DNA of 64,000 bases, taken from positions 806,001-870,000 of the forward strand of contig JAAKBF010000324.1 in assembly GCA_012656075.1 (NCBI GenBank), written 5' to 3'. This document shows positions 1 to 9,412 of this stretch, piece after piece. Origin of the DNA: Phytophthora hibernalis. Taxonomy: Eukaryota; Oomycota; Peronosporomycetes; Peronosporales; Peronosporaceae. The notes beneath the pieces are model-generated. The model had not been told where the DNA came from. It was given only the letters and a program-made list of their open reading frames with translations, and searched no databases. Made by a program: the position numbers and the translations under genes. Position 1 is the stretch's first letter, and every line of letters starts with the position of its first letter.

Positions 1-417
1 TGAATCCATCTTGGTGTCACTTTTTCTCGAAGCAGGGATCCTTTGCTGTCTACACTTTCGTTGTCATAACCATCCCCTTGTGTCCTTAGGATACGAAGCG
101 CTAACTGACGTAGGAGGGGTGCGTCAAACTTGAGACCGGCCTGGACACGGTTGATCGAGAAGACTCTGGGCGACGGGCTGGCCAGCATCAGACCTAGAGC
201 TCACTCATCAATCTTCCATCTATCCATCAATACACTAGGTTAGAGTTCCGTGCGGGTTAGCCCCCGCATTGCCGCGTGTTCACCTTTTGGATTTTCTGAC
301 CCGGGATACACTACAAAGAATTCTTTAGTTGAATCAACCGCTGATCGTCGCAGTCGCAGTCTACCTCCTGCGTCTTCTAGAGGTCTACGAAGATCAAGAC
401 TTACGCTCCGAACGACA
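1..417. other. Non-coding left edge, possibly LTR-derived
   Basis: No credible gene is visible here. The stretch directly precedes a gypsy-type gag-like fragment, so it may be the remains of that element's LTR and leader. I could not find the second LTR needed to prove it. Confidence 0.3.
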
Positions 418-745
418 TGGAGCAAGACGACTACGGTACGCGTGTGGGCACAGTCACACCGTTCCCCCGAAGATCTCCAGCATCTCCCATGAGTTCCTCG
501 CAAAGTGGAAAATCAAGATGCGTGTGCGCTGTCGTGTCTCCGGTGAGAACAACGTCGTCGTGGTGACCCCCACCATGGAATCATTCGACGCTGATCTGCT
601 CAACACCCTATGTGAGCTACGCCTGAATCACGCGTCGGTGGACGTGACGGAGGGCATGCTGATTGCCGAGATCGAGCACATCGCCGGCAGTGTCAAGAAC
701 AAGACTCTGTCGGACATCAAGACGCAGGGACATTTGCTGGAGGAT
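418..745 (+). pseudogene. Ty3/gypsy-type gag-like fragment
   Basis: A broken plus-strand reading frame starts with MEQDDYGTRVG at 418 and, after a frame change near 480, continues through EFLAKWKIKMRVRCRVSG and SFDADLLNTLCELRLN to NKTLSDIKTQ at about 725. From memory this resembles the gag-like N-terminal region of gypsy-type retroelements common in Phytophthora. No zinc knuckle is present. The frame is cut at about 725-750, where the sequence switches to a fragment of similar origin in the opposite orientation. It is a fragment with no expected function. Confidence 0.45.
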
Positions 746-1070
746 CAGCACGCAGCTGGAGGCGCCACACGGCGTAGGCGTGAGCGATGGTGCGTAACGG
801 CTCCACCTTGTCGAGCGGGAATCCGTTGTCCACAGCTCGAGCAATCAGTTGTTCAACAGCAGCAAAAATGTCGTCGTCACTCGGCTCGGAAGCACTTGCA
901 GTTATTGGCAAGTCGTCAGTTTCGAGATCGATCGTATCTCCACTTGTCTCGTCATCACCGCGGTCAGCCAGCATTTCCAGCTGCCGCGTAACGTAAATAC
1001 CGAGTAGATTTAGCAGGTCGTTACCCACTATGAACTCGTCGTCATCGACATCCACGATCAACACATCCAC
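717..1070 (-). pseudogene. Ty3/gypsy-type protease to RT linker fragment
   Basis: The 117-residue minus-strand frame begins with DVLIVDVDDDEFIVGNDLL, which looks like the C-terminal part of a retropepsin. It continues with LLGIYVTRQLEMLADRG, an acidic linker and VDNGFPLDKVEPLRTIAHAY, and ends near ADPPANVP. In oomycete gypsy elements this linker lies just before the reverse transcriptase, which is absent here. The catalytic Asp-Thr/Ser-Gly triad is not included. The fragment overlaps the opposite-strand gag-like fragment at about 717-750, so an inversion or nested insertion joined them. Confidence 0.5.
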
Positions 1071-1158
1071 AGCTTGGGAGCTTCGGCGACGACGTTATGT
1101 TACCAGGATAAGTCATTCCAACCAAAACAAGATCGATTTTTGATTTCGTAACGATCTG

Positions 1159-2365
1159 TTGGCAACAGAAGTTCTGTCTGCTGAAGAATTTATGCAGGCG
1201 AACGAGGATGAAGGTCTCAACGGCCGCATGGTGACTGGCGAGAAATTAAGACCGATTTCGATTAAACTGAATCACGCAGAATCAATGCTTAACTACGAAA
1301 TGAATTTTATAAAGTGGCTAGGAAATAAACTCCTGACGCTAGAAATACTGGCAAACGATCCAGAGGAAGAGCGGCGTTAGCGACAATGCTTTGCATTATC
1401 TAGAGCGAAATCATATCTGCGCTACCATCCCAAATATGCGGAAGCGAACATATCCGAGTCGACACCCCGTCGAGGGATGAGAAGAAAAATCGGAAGATAT
1501 TTTCACTCACAGAACCTCTTTACGATCAAACGGAGAAACGACCGCGAATTCACTCGGTGAGTCATGAAGAAGTGTCGTCTTTGTATCGCAGCCCGGAATT
1601 GGATGGAGACCATCCTGAGTCTGTGTCTCCTTTGTGCTTGCAGGAGACGAAGATGAAGACGAAGAAGTACACAACGGAACATTTAAGTCATGGCACACAC
1701 GCTCCTCAACAAAGGGAAAACTTCAAATGACAGAAACATTTCAGGCAGCAACGGAGACTTTGGCAAGGGCAGAAGAAGTAATAACCAGCCCTCAGAGACA
1801 TTGTTTGATCAATGACTATATCAGTATGAGCAAACAGATTGCATTGAATTCAACTGCAATGAAAGGTGTCCTGGAGTATGTGAAAGTTAGTGCGAACATC
1901 GATGAGATGTAAGCAAGGGAGCAGATCAAGGAGCGGGCGCAGGGAATTAACAAAGAGGAACGCTGTCGTGACACGGCTCTAGCTTCAATTCTTTCACAAG
2001 AATGGAGCAGTAAGCAAGAAGAACTTGAACGACTGCTGGATGAGTCCCCAGGTACCGGCACAGGATTATCGAGCTCGTCGCACAAGAAGCTGGTGTTGGT
2101 ATACAGGAAACAGGAGACTAACACCCTAGAGTTGCAACGAGTGCACGTAAAGCTGTCGAACCGATGCCGTTGGCTTCAAAGCGGAGATACTAATGTCAGC
2201 AACAATCAGCTCAAGGAGGTGCACGACTTAACAAACAGAGAGAAATTAGGAACGAAATATCGGTTGGACGATCAGCGCAACCAAATGAGTTTGGATTTGC
2301 TGCGGTCAAACGAGAATATGAAAATGCTGACTACGGAGATGATAGAGGAAGCTGAGTATGTATGA
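1159..2365 (+). pseudogene. Unrecognised coding relic, glutamate-rich, interrupted
   Basis: I do not recognise this protein. A 73-codon frame (1159-1380) is followed in another frame by two collinear segments, 1634-1912 and 2093-2365. These two are in the same frame and are separated by a single TAA at 1910-1912; the sequence between them stays open and reads QIKERAQGINKEERCRDT and SSKQEELERLLDESPGTG. The composition is hydrophilic and predicted coiled-coil-like (many E, K, L and Q). The single in-frame stop within an otherwise open 730-bp stretch suggests a recently broken gene. It sits between retroelement and MULE debris, so it could be an accessory protein of a mobile element. Confidence 0.35.
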
Positions 2366-2668
2366 TCGTAAGAAAGGACCCATTGGTAGTGTAGGTTGCA
2401 GCTCGGTTCCCGGAGATTTATGCTGCCATGGACTACCCTACCCGTTCTACCGCTAGTATGTTATGTGAACATGAAAATCAATTTTGGGAGATCCGAGTGC
2501 CTGCCAACGTCATTTTGATGATAGTGGATGCTGCGCCCAACAGCGTCGTAAAACCGCGACCAAATTTTCACCCTAACCCCTTTCTCCATCCGAACAAGGG
2601 GTATTACCAATACCAGTATACAGTACTCATTTGCGAATCCTACAAAAAGGGGAGGAAACGGCTCGAAA

Positions 2669-4840
2669 ATGGATCTGCACGCGCTGCGGCTCTCTATCGC
2701 GGACGCGAACGGGGGCAGCGAGGAAGAATGGTTGCCTTCTACGGAGACATCGAGTGCTACAAGCAGCAACTCCACGCATGGGAAACAAGGACGTTCTGAG
2801 GAGGCTGGGCAACCTCGCCCCCATCCAGGCGAAATTCCGTCGACTATGAGGCTGTTTCGTTTGCCCCCGCTGGAGCACACGCAATTCGACTCCTGGGACG
2901 AACTCCACGCCTATCTGCGCGCTTACGGAAGGGAGAGCTACCAGGTACAGTCTGATCATCTTGTATATCATCATGCGCGTCTAATGGTATCAATGTGTTA
3001 TACGGGGTTTTGCTATATCTGTTCTATATCAATGAATTTTGATGTTTGTTGACGTGCAGAGCTTTCGAGTGCGTACCAACAACAAAGTCGTGGAGAGGAA
3101 CAAGAAAATTCGAGCCTCTCACTCTATCGCACCCTTGGTGCCCGAGGAATGGGTCAACTACGGAAATACATTGGTCTGCATCCACGTGGGGAGTATAAAC
3201 CGCGCGGGAAGGGGGAGAGAAAGCGACTGCAGTCAAAGGCACTGAAGTGTGAAGTGCAAGTATGTGTACCAATGGGTTGACCTTGCAGTTGGGATCGCAG
3301 TTGGTCTCAGCTGGGATCGCAGTTGGTGTCGGTTGGGATCTCAGTTGGAACTAGATGGTTTCTAATTGGGTATTTTATTGTTAATGCATTTACAGATCAA
3401 TGTGTGTGTCCAAGTGGCGGATCCTATTGAACCGACATTTGCGTTGCGAGTCACGTCAGAACGGCTGGAGCACAACCACGCCTTGACGAGGGAGACGTTC
3501 ATGTCGTATCCCGAAAATCGGACATCATTTGAACCCGTTGTCGTCGAAACAGTGAACGTGTTGCACAAGGCGGGCGTTAACAAGAAGGCATCCTCAAGTA
3601 TATTAACGAGAACTCTGTCTACAGTCCACTCACCCTGACGTGCACAACCTCGTTCGAAAGTTGAAGGAGTCGGAGAAGACGGCGGCTACGAGTGCGAAAA
3701 GGCTGAAAAATGGATGATTGAGTTTTCAGAGGTCCCTGGAAACATTGGCCGCATATTCGTCGATCGCGTACACGACAAGGTAATATAGCTCTTTATTGTG
3801 ATATTTTTAAACGCTTGTACTAACCCGGTGGTTTGTGAACTACTTAAACGATCGCCACTTGCATCACACTGCAGACGCGGCACATGCACGAGATGTTCTC
3901 CCGCGTTCCCGAGGTGTTAATGATCGATACCACCCACGACACCAATTATCAAAGTACAAGGTGTTCTCGATTATGGCGCATCATGTATTCGGAAAGGGTC
4001 AGTTTGTCCAGCACGCGGTCGTTCAGAACGAGAGCCGAGTCACATTGGTGACCGCGCTGGAGGAGTTCAAGCGCAACAACTCGGCTTGGACAAACATCTA
4101 ATGCATCATTATTGACAAGGATATCACGGAGATGTCCGTGTTAAAGGAGGTTTTCCCGGGCGTCTTCATCCTTCTCTGCCAGTTTCATATTTACGTGAAG
4201 AAATAGCGTCGGCGGAGTATTTTTTCTCGTGGTAAAAGCAGCAGCTACAAGTGCTCACGACTCTGACAGTGTACGCCAAGACGAAGCGCGAATATTCGAA
4301 GTATCGGAAGTTCATACGCCACATCATGTCGATCGGTGGCGGAGGACCTCGTGTGGTGAACGACGAAGTGGCCGATGTGCATGTGGACCAGCAGTTGGGT
4401 GATGAGTTGGGTACAGATGCATCTGAGTTACGGGTGCAGTTATATCCGAACCACTGCCTCAACACGCATTTGAGAGGTACTTTTCGAAAAAATGGGACTC
4501 GTGTCGGAGAATGTGGTGTTCATTCGAGCGTCAAAATATTGTAACGCTTGGCAACAAAACGAACAACAGACTTGAGGCCTCTGGAGGCAGCTCAAAGATT
4601 TGGTGAACTCGCTCATGGAAGTTGATGAATGTATTGCGTCGATTATGTGTTATCAGACTCAAGCAGAAAAGAAGTTAATGGACCACGTTCACAAGCTCAC
4701 CATTGTGCTTAACTCGACGTATGACAGAGAAATGCAGCGCTTGTCTAATCTGGTCAGTGAACACGCACGCGAGTTGATTTACGAGCAGTACACTTACGCA
4801 CTCACGCGCGGCAAGTACACATTCCACGAACCGGTCCCTG
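2669..4840 (+). pseudogene. Decayed MULE-type transposase, copy 1
   Basis: The exons can be followed but not read as one frame. The N-terminal part (2669-2944) contains FDSWDELHAYLRAYGRESYQ, a FAR1/FLYWCH-like DNA-binding start. After an intron comes SFRVRTNNKVVERNKK, then ALRVTSERLEHNHALTRETF. The MULE core follows with VPEVLMIDTTHDTN (first acidic residue), IIIDKDITEM (second) and VFPGVFILLCQFH (C..H motif). The C-terminal segment LVNSLMEVDECIASIMCYQT reaches about 4835. GT-AG introns fit at 2945-3059, 3260-3395 and 3780-3874. The gene has a TAA at 4099-4101 and several frameshifts (for example in the G-run at 3188-3191), so it is not functional. The intron positions I could place do not match those of the second MULE at 55.7 kb, so the two are different families. 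Confidence 0.65.
3288..3353. repeat. 22-bp minisatellite, three units, in a MULE intron
   Basis: Three consecutive 22-bp units begin GTTGGGATCG, GCTGGGATCG and GTTGGGATCT and differ at a few positions. They lie wholly inside the intron at 3260-3395 of the decayed MULE transposase. No function is implied. Confidence 0.75.
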
Positions 4841-5310
4841 ACGTGGTTTTGATTCAGTACAATGATGATGAAGATGACGCGCTTGTCCCAGTGATTTTCA
4901 CCACTGATGCGTATATGAAGTCAACTATCACACACCCAAAGACGCCTGGCGCCCAGCCGCGCACGATTACCGTCAAGCTACAGCAACTGCCGTTTGTCTG
5001 CGCCGTTGGTTCGACCGTGTACAAGGTCCAGGGCGAGACGCTCCAGTCAATGATCGTAATGGAGTGGAAGTCGGCACAGCAAGGCGTCAACAAACCGCAA
5101 CAAAACATACTTGCTCGTTTCGCAAGTGACGTCTAGAAATGCGCTCATTGCATTGACCCCATTTACCCAGGAGCTTGCAGTGTGGTCCAAACCACCTGCG
5201 AGCGCACTCAAAGAAGAAGAACGACTGAACCACCTCAGCGACGTCACCTTGGCGACGTTCCAGTCATCACTATCCGCCTACGCAGTCACCACTACCATGG
5301 CCGACCCGTC
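4835..5310 (+). pseudogene. PIF1/Helitron-type helicase C-terminal fragment
   Basis: Starting near PVPDVVLIQYNDDEDD the frame matches the last part of PIF1-like helicases. It includes QQLPFVCAVGSTVYKVQGET, the superfamily 1 motif V/VI region (usually LPL..A.A.TIHKSQG.TL). A frame change at about 5105 (A-run) leads into YLLVSQVTSRNALIAL, followed by PPASALKEEERL. The Walker A and B motifs are absent. The helicase fragment is fused in frame to the MULE segment upstream, making one 178-codon open frame (4600-5136). Helitrons carry such helicases and are known to pick up or abut other sequences, so this may be a Helitron end. It is not functional as it stands. Confidence 0.5.
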
Positions 5311-6400
5311 TCGCGTTGGCACACTGTCGTGAACAGCGAAAAGTGTAACTTCTGCATGTCAACCATAAAAACATCGTGCCTCATAACCAACCTTTCTATC
5401 GGTGCTGCGATGATCAACATGAGATAGATGAACTTAGCTTGGTCCATGAACCAGCCAGATAGCATGAGGACTGGCACTACAAGGAGCGACACCTGTGTCA
5501 CTGAGCCCACGGCGACGCCCATGCCGAGCCCCATCTTGTTCTTCAGCGCGAACTTGACGGCGGTTACGTGCTCCACCGCGTTATCGACGACGGGAAGGAG
5601 GATGATGTCCATGAACGACTTGCTCAGCGGCACGATCTCCTCGGAGGAAGGCTACCTGCGTCTTGAGCTGGAAGAAGAGAAGCTGGATGCATATGAAGAG
5701 CAGCAAAGCTGCTGCAATGCACGATAGCGTGAGTGTAGCCAGCGCTCACAGTAATGATCTGCATGGCGTTGCCGAACGTGGCGGTCACGAGGACACCGAT
5801 GGACTCAGCAAGTTCAGCACCGATCCAGTCAGCAATCTCTACACCACGTTAATCTCTCCAACTTTGAGCGTGAAGATGACCACGATCACCGCTACGGCGT
5901 TGCCGAATGTGACGTTCACGAGGCCGCAGATAGACTCAGCAAGTTCAGCGATCTCTGCACCATGTGTATCTCTCAGCTTTGAGCGGGAAGATAGCCTCCA
6001 ACAGATGCTCCAGAAAGTAAAATATGTAGCTAGGCAGCAGAATGGCAAAGCTCGCGAGCATGAGCAGCGACGAATTCACACTGGCGCCCACGGCGTTGAC
6101 ATCCAACACGTTGCCGAACGTGACGCCATCACGACAAAGTTGAACATGAACACCCACACGTCACTCCAGCCGTCGAGAAATGGACACCACCAACGCCGCC
6201 ACGAACAACAGGATCGCCCTGCCGCTATCCAAGCTCTGCACCACGTTGATCTCTCCAGCTTTCAGCGCGAAGATGGCAACGATCACCTCGCCGGCGTTGC
6301 CAAACGTGGCGTTCACGAGGCCGCCGTGTGTAACGCGAGCGACTCGGTGGCTTCGCCCAGCAGACTTGGCCCTTATCGCCATGCGCCTGCGTATCCCTGC
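5292..6400 (-). pseudogene. Ca2+/H+ antiporter (CAX-type) pseudogene, rearranged
   Basis: Read on the minus strand, pieces of a cation/proton exchanger appear in the normal order: GLVNATFGNAGEVIVAIFAL with KAGEINVVQ (about 6325-6235), NSSLLMLASFAILLPSYI (about 6090-6030), then a membrane segment with FFQLKTQVAF (about 5670), and PLSKSFMDIILLPVVDNAVEH with GLGMGVAVGSVTQVSL (5633-5480). The (G/A)N(A/P)xEH-type signature residues of both repeat halves are recognisable. The NATFGNA module occurs again at about 5920-5835 and partly at 5830-5765, so a segment was duplicated inside the gene. Frame changes occur between pieces, and the 5' third of a normal antiporter is missing. This is a non-functional copy. 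Confidence 0.7.
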
Positions 6401-7019
6401 GTTACGCTGTGTTGCGCTATGTTGCGCTATATCTGTGTGTGCGACGTAGGTTGCCTGAGCGGCGCGGTGCGCCGAAGGTTGAGTCATGACAAACCGGCCA
6501 GTTACCCCGCCTAGCAAGTTCTCTCTTCGTTCGAACTGTAACTGGTTACTACAGTAACTGTAACAAAGCTGCGACTTCGCACTAGATATTACTTTTGAGC
6601 TCAGCAAACTAAGTTTCAAAGTGAGTGTTTTTAGAAAAATGGATTGGAATTCGTCGTGCAAAATTCACTTCATATTCATGTTTGCCATTTTTGATTGGGA
6701 GATACTGATTGGAACGATACTCAAATGAAGGCGAAAAAAAGCTGTACCTCGAAGTATTTACAAAATGTTAGTTGAAGGAGTGGTCTGGATAAATCATCTG
6801 CTGCAGGTAAAATACGCTTATAGGTGATATCATATCATAGAGGTGTTTTGTCCTAATCTTCTGCGGATGGGTCGATCCGGCTATCAAAAATAGCTGGGTT
6901 TTAAAGCTTATTTGCTGAAGTATACAAATCGTAATTCGAGAGGTATCAGAAATGCAAGGATTCAGACCTCGTTGCAATCCCTAGTAGACTATGGATATAA
7001 AATTCAGAGAATAGTGCTA
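6401..7019. other. Intergenic, no gene seen
   Basis: Moderately AT-rich sequence between the antiporter pseudogene and the MITE. The open frames here are short and compositionally random, and I see no recognisable feature. Confidence 0.4.
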
Positions 7020-7024
7020 TAGTA

Positions 7025-7180
7025 CAGTGCTACCCCTCGTTATGCGCACCTCGATAATCCAATACCTCGTCAAATCAGTTTAGAAATCATCGCAACTTTA
7101 TACCAAATCGCTGCATCTATATCTAATCCCTCTAAAAATCACTTTGCTGAACCCACTGCGCATAACGAGGGGTAGCACTG
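7025..7180. mobile_element. Tc1/mariner-pogo-like MITE, 156 bp
   Basis: Perfect 24-bp terminal inverted repeats lie at 7025-7048 (starting CAGTGCTACCCCTCGTTATG) and 7157-7180. The element is flanked on both sides by TA, the expected target-site duplication of the Tc1/mariner superfamily, and the CAGT start is typical of pogo/Tigger-type ends. With the flanking bases the inverted repeat reaches 30 bp (7019-7048 and 7157-7186). The 108-bp interior has no coding capacity, so the element is non-autonomous. It lies about 200 bp upstream of the first elicitin-like gene. Confidence 0.8.
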
Positions 7181-7380
7181 TACTATTTTGCACTGGCGAC
7201 GAGTTACTGCCAAACCCCTTGTCGACAAAGTGTCCATAGTGTAAGCGACGAGACCATGGGAAGGTTGATCATCGATCAGATTTCCTTGGATCGAAAGGCG
7301 GCTCCTTCCGCTGGTCATGTATCCGAAGGCACACTCCTCTTTTTCTTCACTGAGTCAAGACTTGCTTCAACACAGTCGCG

Positions 7381-8772
7381 ATGCGGACGAAGCAGTTCCT
7401 CTCGCTGTTGCTGGTGCTGACCACGCAGCTTTTTAGCGACGGAGCGGCCTCAGGGTATACTTCTAAGCAACGATTCATGGCCTCTGGAGTCGCGGTGGTG
7501 GACGTCGACAGCAGCGGTGCTGGTTCTTTCAGTTCAGGTTCAGGTTCAGCCTCTTCATCCGTCACGTTCCCAGAGCCGACGCTTGTGATCGGCTCATCGG
7601 TGACCGAGCAACCTATGACCACAACAGGTTCTCCAACAGAGACACCTACAGCAGTACCCAGCGCAACCACAACAACGACTCCTGCCCCCGTTACGGTTGA
7701 GTCGAAAAGCTCCAGCAGTTCTCAATTCGGCGAGTCCAGCACTGCCTACGACTCCGAAAACTCCAGCAGATCTCAGACTGACGAGTCCAACGCGGCAACT
7801 CCAGAGATGACGCAATTGACACCTGCGACCAGCGCTCCTATCGTCGTAGCAAGTCCGACTTCAGGATCCACCAGCTCGGACAGCAGCTCCAATAGCACTA
7901 CGACTCGTAGCAATGGACCTTCGACTTCAACTGAGACCGGCAGCAGCAATGAAGGCGAAACTTTCATCGCAAAACCAAGTCCGGACTCTTCGACGTTCCA
8001 GACTGTTGAAAGTGAAAAGTGCAGCAAAACCGAGGTGGACAACATCTACACGTTGTACTCGAACTGCCGCTCCGCCTTTGACTTGTGTGTGTCAGCTTCG
8101 GACTACCAGATCTTCCCGTACCAAGGCGATCATCCGACCCAAGATCAAATTCAAGGCATGGCTGAGTCCGACGCATGCATCGCCATGTTCACCATCGTCA
8201 TCGAGGCTAACTTCTCGGCTTGCACAATTGGTGGTATGCCACTCGCCAGCGTTGTGGAGACGTTGCTGAAAATTAGCGTGGATCTCCAGGAAGGCCTGGA
8301 GGATGACGCTCCATCCACCGATGTGTTCCAGGAACTGGTGACTTGGCGGTACGAAGTGGACCTCGCCAAGACTGCGGGCGTCCCCTACGATGGCAGCTCG
8401 GATCTCTATGCGGATTTTGAGATGAACCTGAATGCGGCAATCAAAAACACCACCATCCGTGTGAATGAAGATCTGACGGTCGACGTTCGGTTATCCAACG
8501 GCTCGTTCAAGACTTTCGAAGACGCAATTGATCTCGTTGTCGCGGACTCGAGTGCAACTGTCTTGATGCCAGGCTACGTGGTAGCAAACAGCGAGGCCGA
8601 CGTATCGCCATCGTCAAGTGGGTCTTCCAGCAGCAGCAGCAGAGACACAAATGGCATTGGCATTGAGTCGTCGAGTGCTGTAGTAGAATGCACGCAAACT
8701 ATTTGGAGTCTAGTTGTAGCAGTAGTCGCCTCCGCTTTCTTGCTTGTTGAAGGCACCAGCCGGAGAGTGTGA
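7381..8772 (+). CDS. Elicitin-like protein 1, secreted, Ser/Thr-rich
   Basis: Intact 463-aa protein. Residues 1-22 form a signal peptide (MRTKQFLSLLLVLTTQLFS). Residues 23-205 are a Ser/Thr-rich, mucin-like stretch that should be heavily O-glycosylated. The elicitin-like core follows (about 210-295), with cysteines matching elicitin C1 (SEKC), C2 (FDLC), C4 (SDAC) and C5 (FSAC) at near-canonical spacing. The C3 and C6 positions lack cysteine, and an extra Cys lies before C2 (YSNC). Downstream is a module shared by all five paralogues (TWRYEVDLAKTAGVPYD here), a second Ser-rich run and a hydrophobic tail (about 440-458). The tail suggests GPI anchoring, though the basic residues at the very end (TSRRV) are unusual. 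Elicitins bind sterols and fatty acids at the cell surface. It is the longest member of the tandem array and the only one with a long N-terminal Ser/Thr stretch. Confidence 0.7.
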   Translation: MRTKQFLSLLLVLTTQLFSDGAASGYTSKQRFMASGVAVVDVDSSGAGSFSSGSGSASSSVTFPEPTLVIGSSVTEQPMTTTGSPTETPTAVPSATTTTTPAPVTVESKSSSSSQFGESSTAYDSENSSRSQTDESNAATPEMTQLTPATSAPIVVASPTSGSTSSDSSSNSTTTRSNGPSTSTETGSSNEGETFIAKPSPDSSTFQTVESEKCSKTEVDNIYTLYSNCRSAFDLCVSASDYQIFPYQGDHPTQDQIQGMAESDACIAMFTIVIEANFSACTIGGMPLASVVETLLKISVDLQEGLEDDAPSTDVFQELVTWRYEVDLAKTAGVPYDGSSDLYADFEMNLNAAIKNTTIRVNEDLTVDVRLSNGSFKTFEDAIDLVVADSSATVLMPGYVVANSEADVSPSSSGSSSSSSRDTNGIGIESSSAVVECTQTIWSLVVAVVASAFLLVEGTSRRV

Positions 8773-9333
8773 AACACGAAAAACAAAATTACGTCGAAAG
8801 CCAACAAAGTTCCGACGTCGATCACGAAGCAACGCACCACTGACAACCATCGAGTCGATGGCACGACACGCAAAGTGGTGGACGATATAGTCGACCAAGA
8901 CCCGTATTCTACCGGTGTCAAGAGAGACTTACGACGCCACCTACGCTGTCCTTACGTGGTGCACCGGTCAGATCAACAAATTGACAAATTGAGGTACTGT
9001 AATGTGAAGCTCACATCGTGAAGCACGAGGCTCATTCGTGAAAACAGGTGCTGATCATCGGATACATAACGGCTTCAACTGGGGTGATGTATCGCTCTCT
9101 TTTCTAATAATACGTGAAAGCAATTCATTTATGTTTACTTATTTGAATATTACTTCATTTATTTTTGACTTTAATTACAGATGGACCTGTTATCCTATAT
9201 AATCACTATTATTTATGCAAGTACACAGGTTTTTCTGACTTCTTCATGCATGTCATTTACGGTCTCAGTTCCTGTCTCTGCGGCCCACCCTCTCTGGTCG
9301 GGTGCTGATCCCATCAGCCCCGCATTTCGATTT
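8773..9333. other. Intergenic between elicitin-like genes 1 and 2
   Basis: No gene is visible. The short open frames are not conserved with the neighbouring paralogues. The promoter of the next gene probably lies at the right end. Confidence 0.4.
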
Positions 9334-9347
9334 CTTCACTTCGCCAC
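9334..9347 (+). promoter_or_regulatory. Initiator-like motif of elicitin-like gene 2
   Basis: CTTCACTTCGCCAC resembles the oomycete initiator (consensus around TCAYTYY followed by a CA/AT-rich stretch) and is close to the motif ahead of RLK3 (CTCACTTTGCCA). It lies about 70 bp before the chosen ATG at 9413. Confidence 0.35.
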
Positions 9348-9412
9348 ACACTCGGCAAGTGTGTGTACCGGCGGTACACATGAGCTCGAAAAGCTTTAAA
9401 ACTTTCGGCGCA

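Noticed and set aside
329..991. A 220-codon plus-strand open frame taken as one gene
   Set aside because: Only its middle (about 490-725) resembles gag. Its 3' part is antisense to the gypsy protease fragment and has no coding character.
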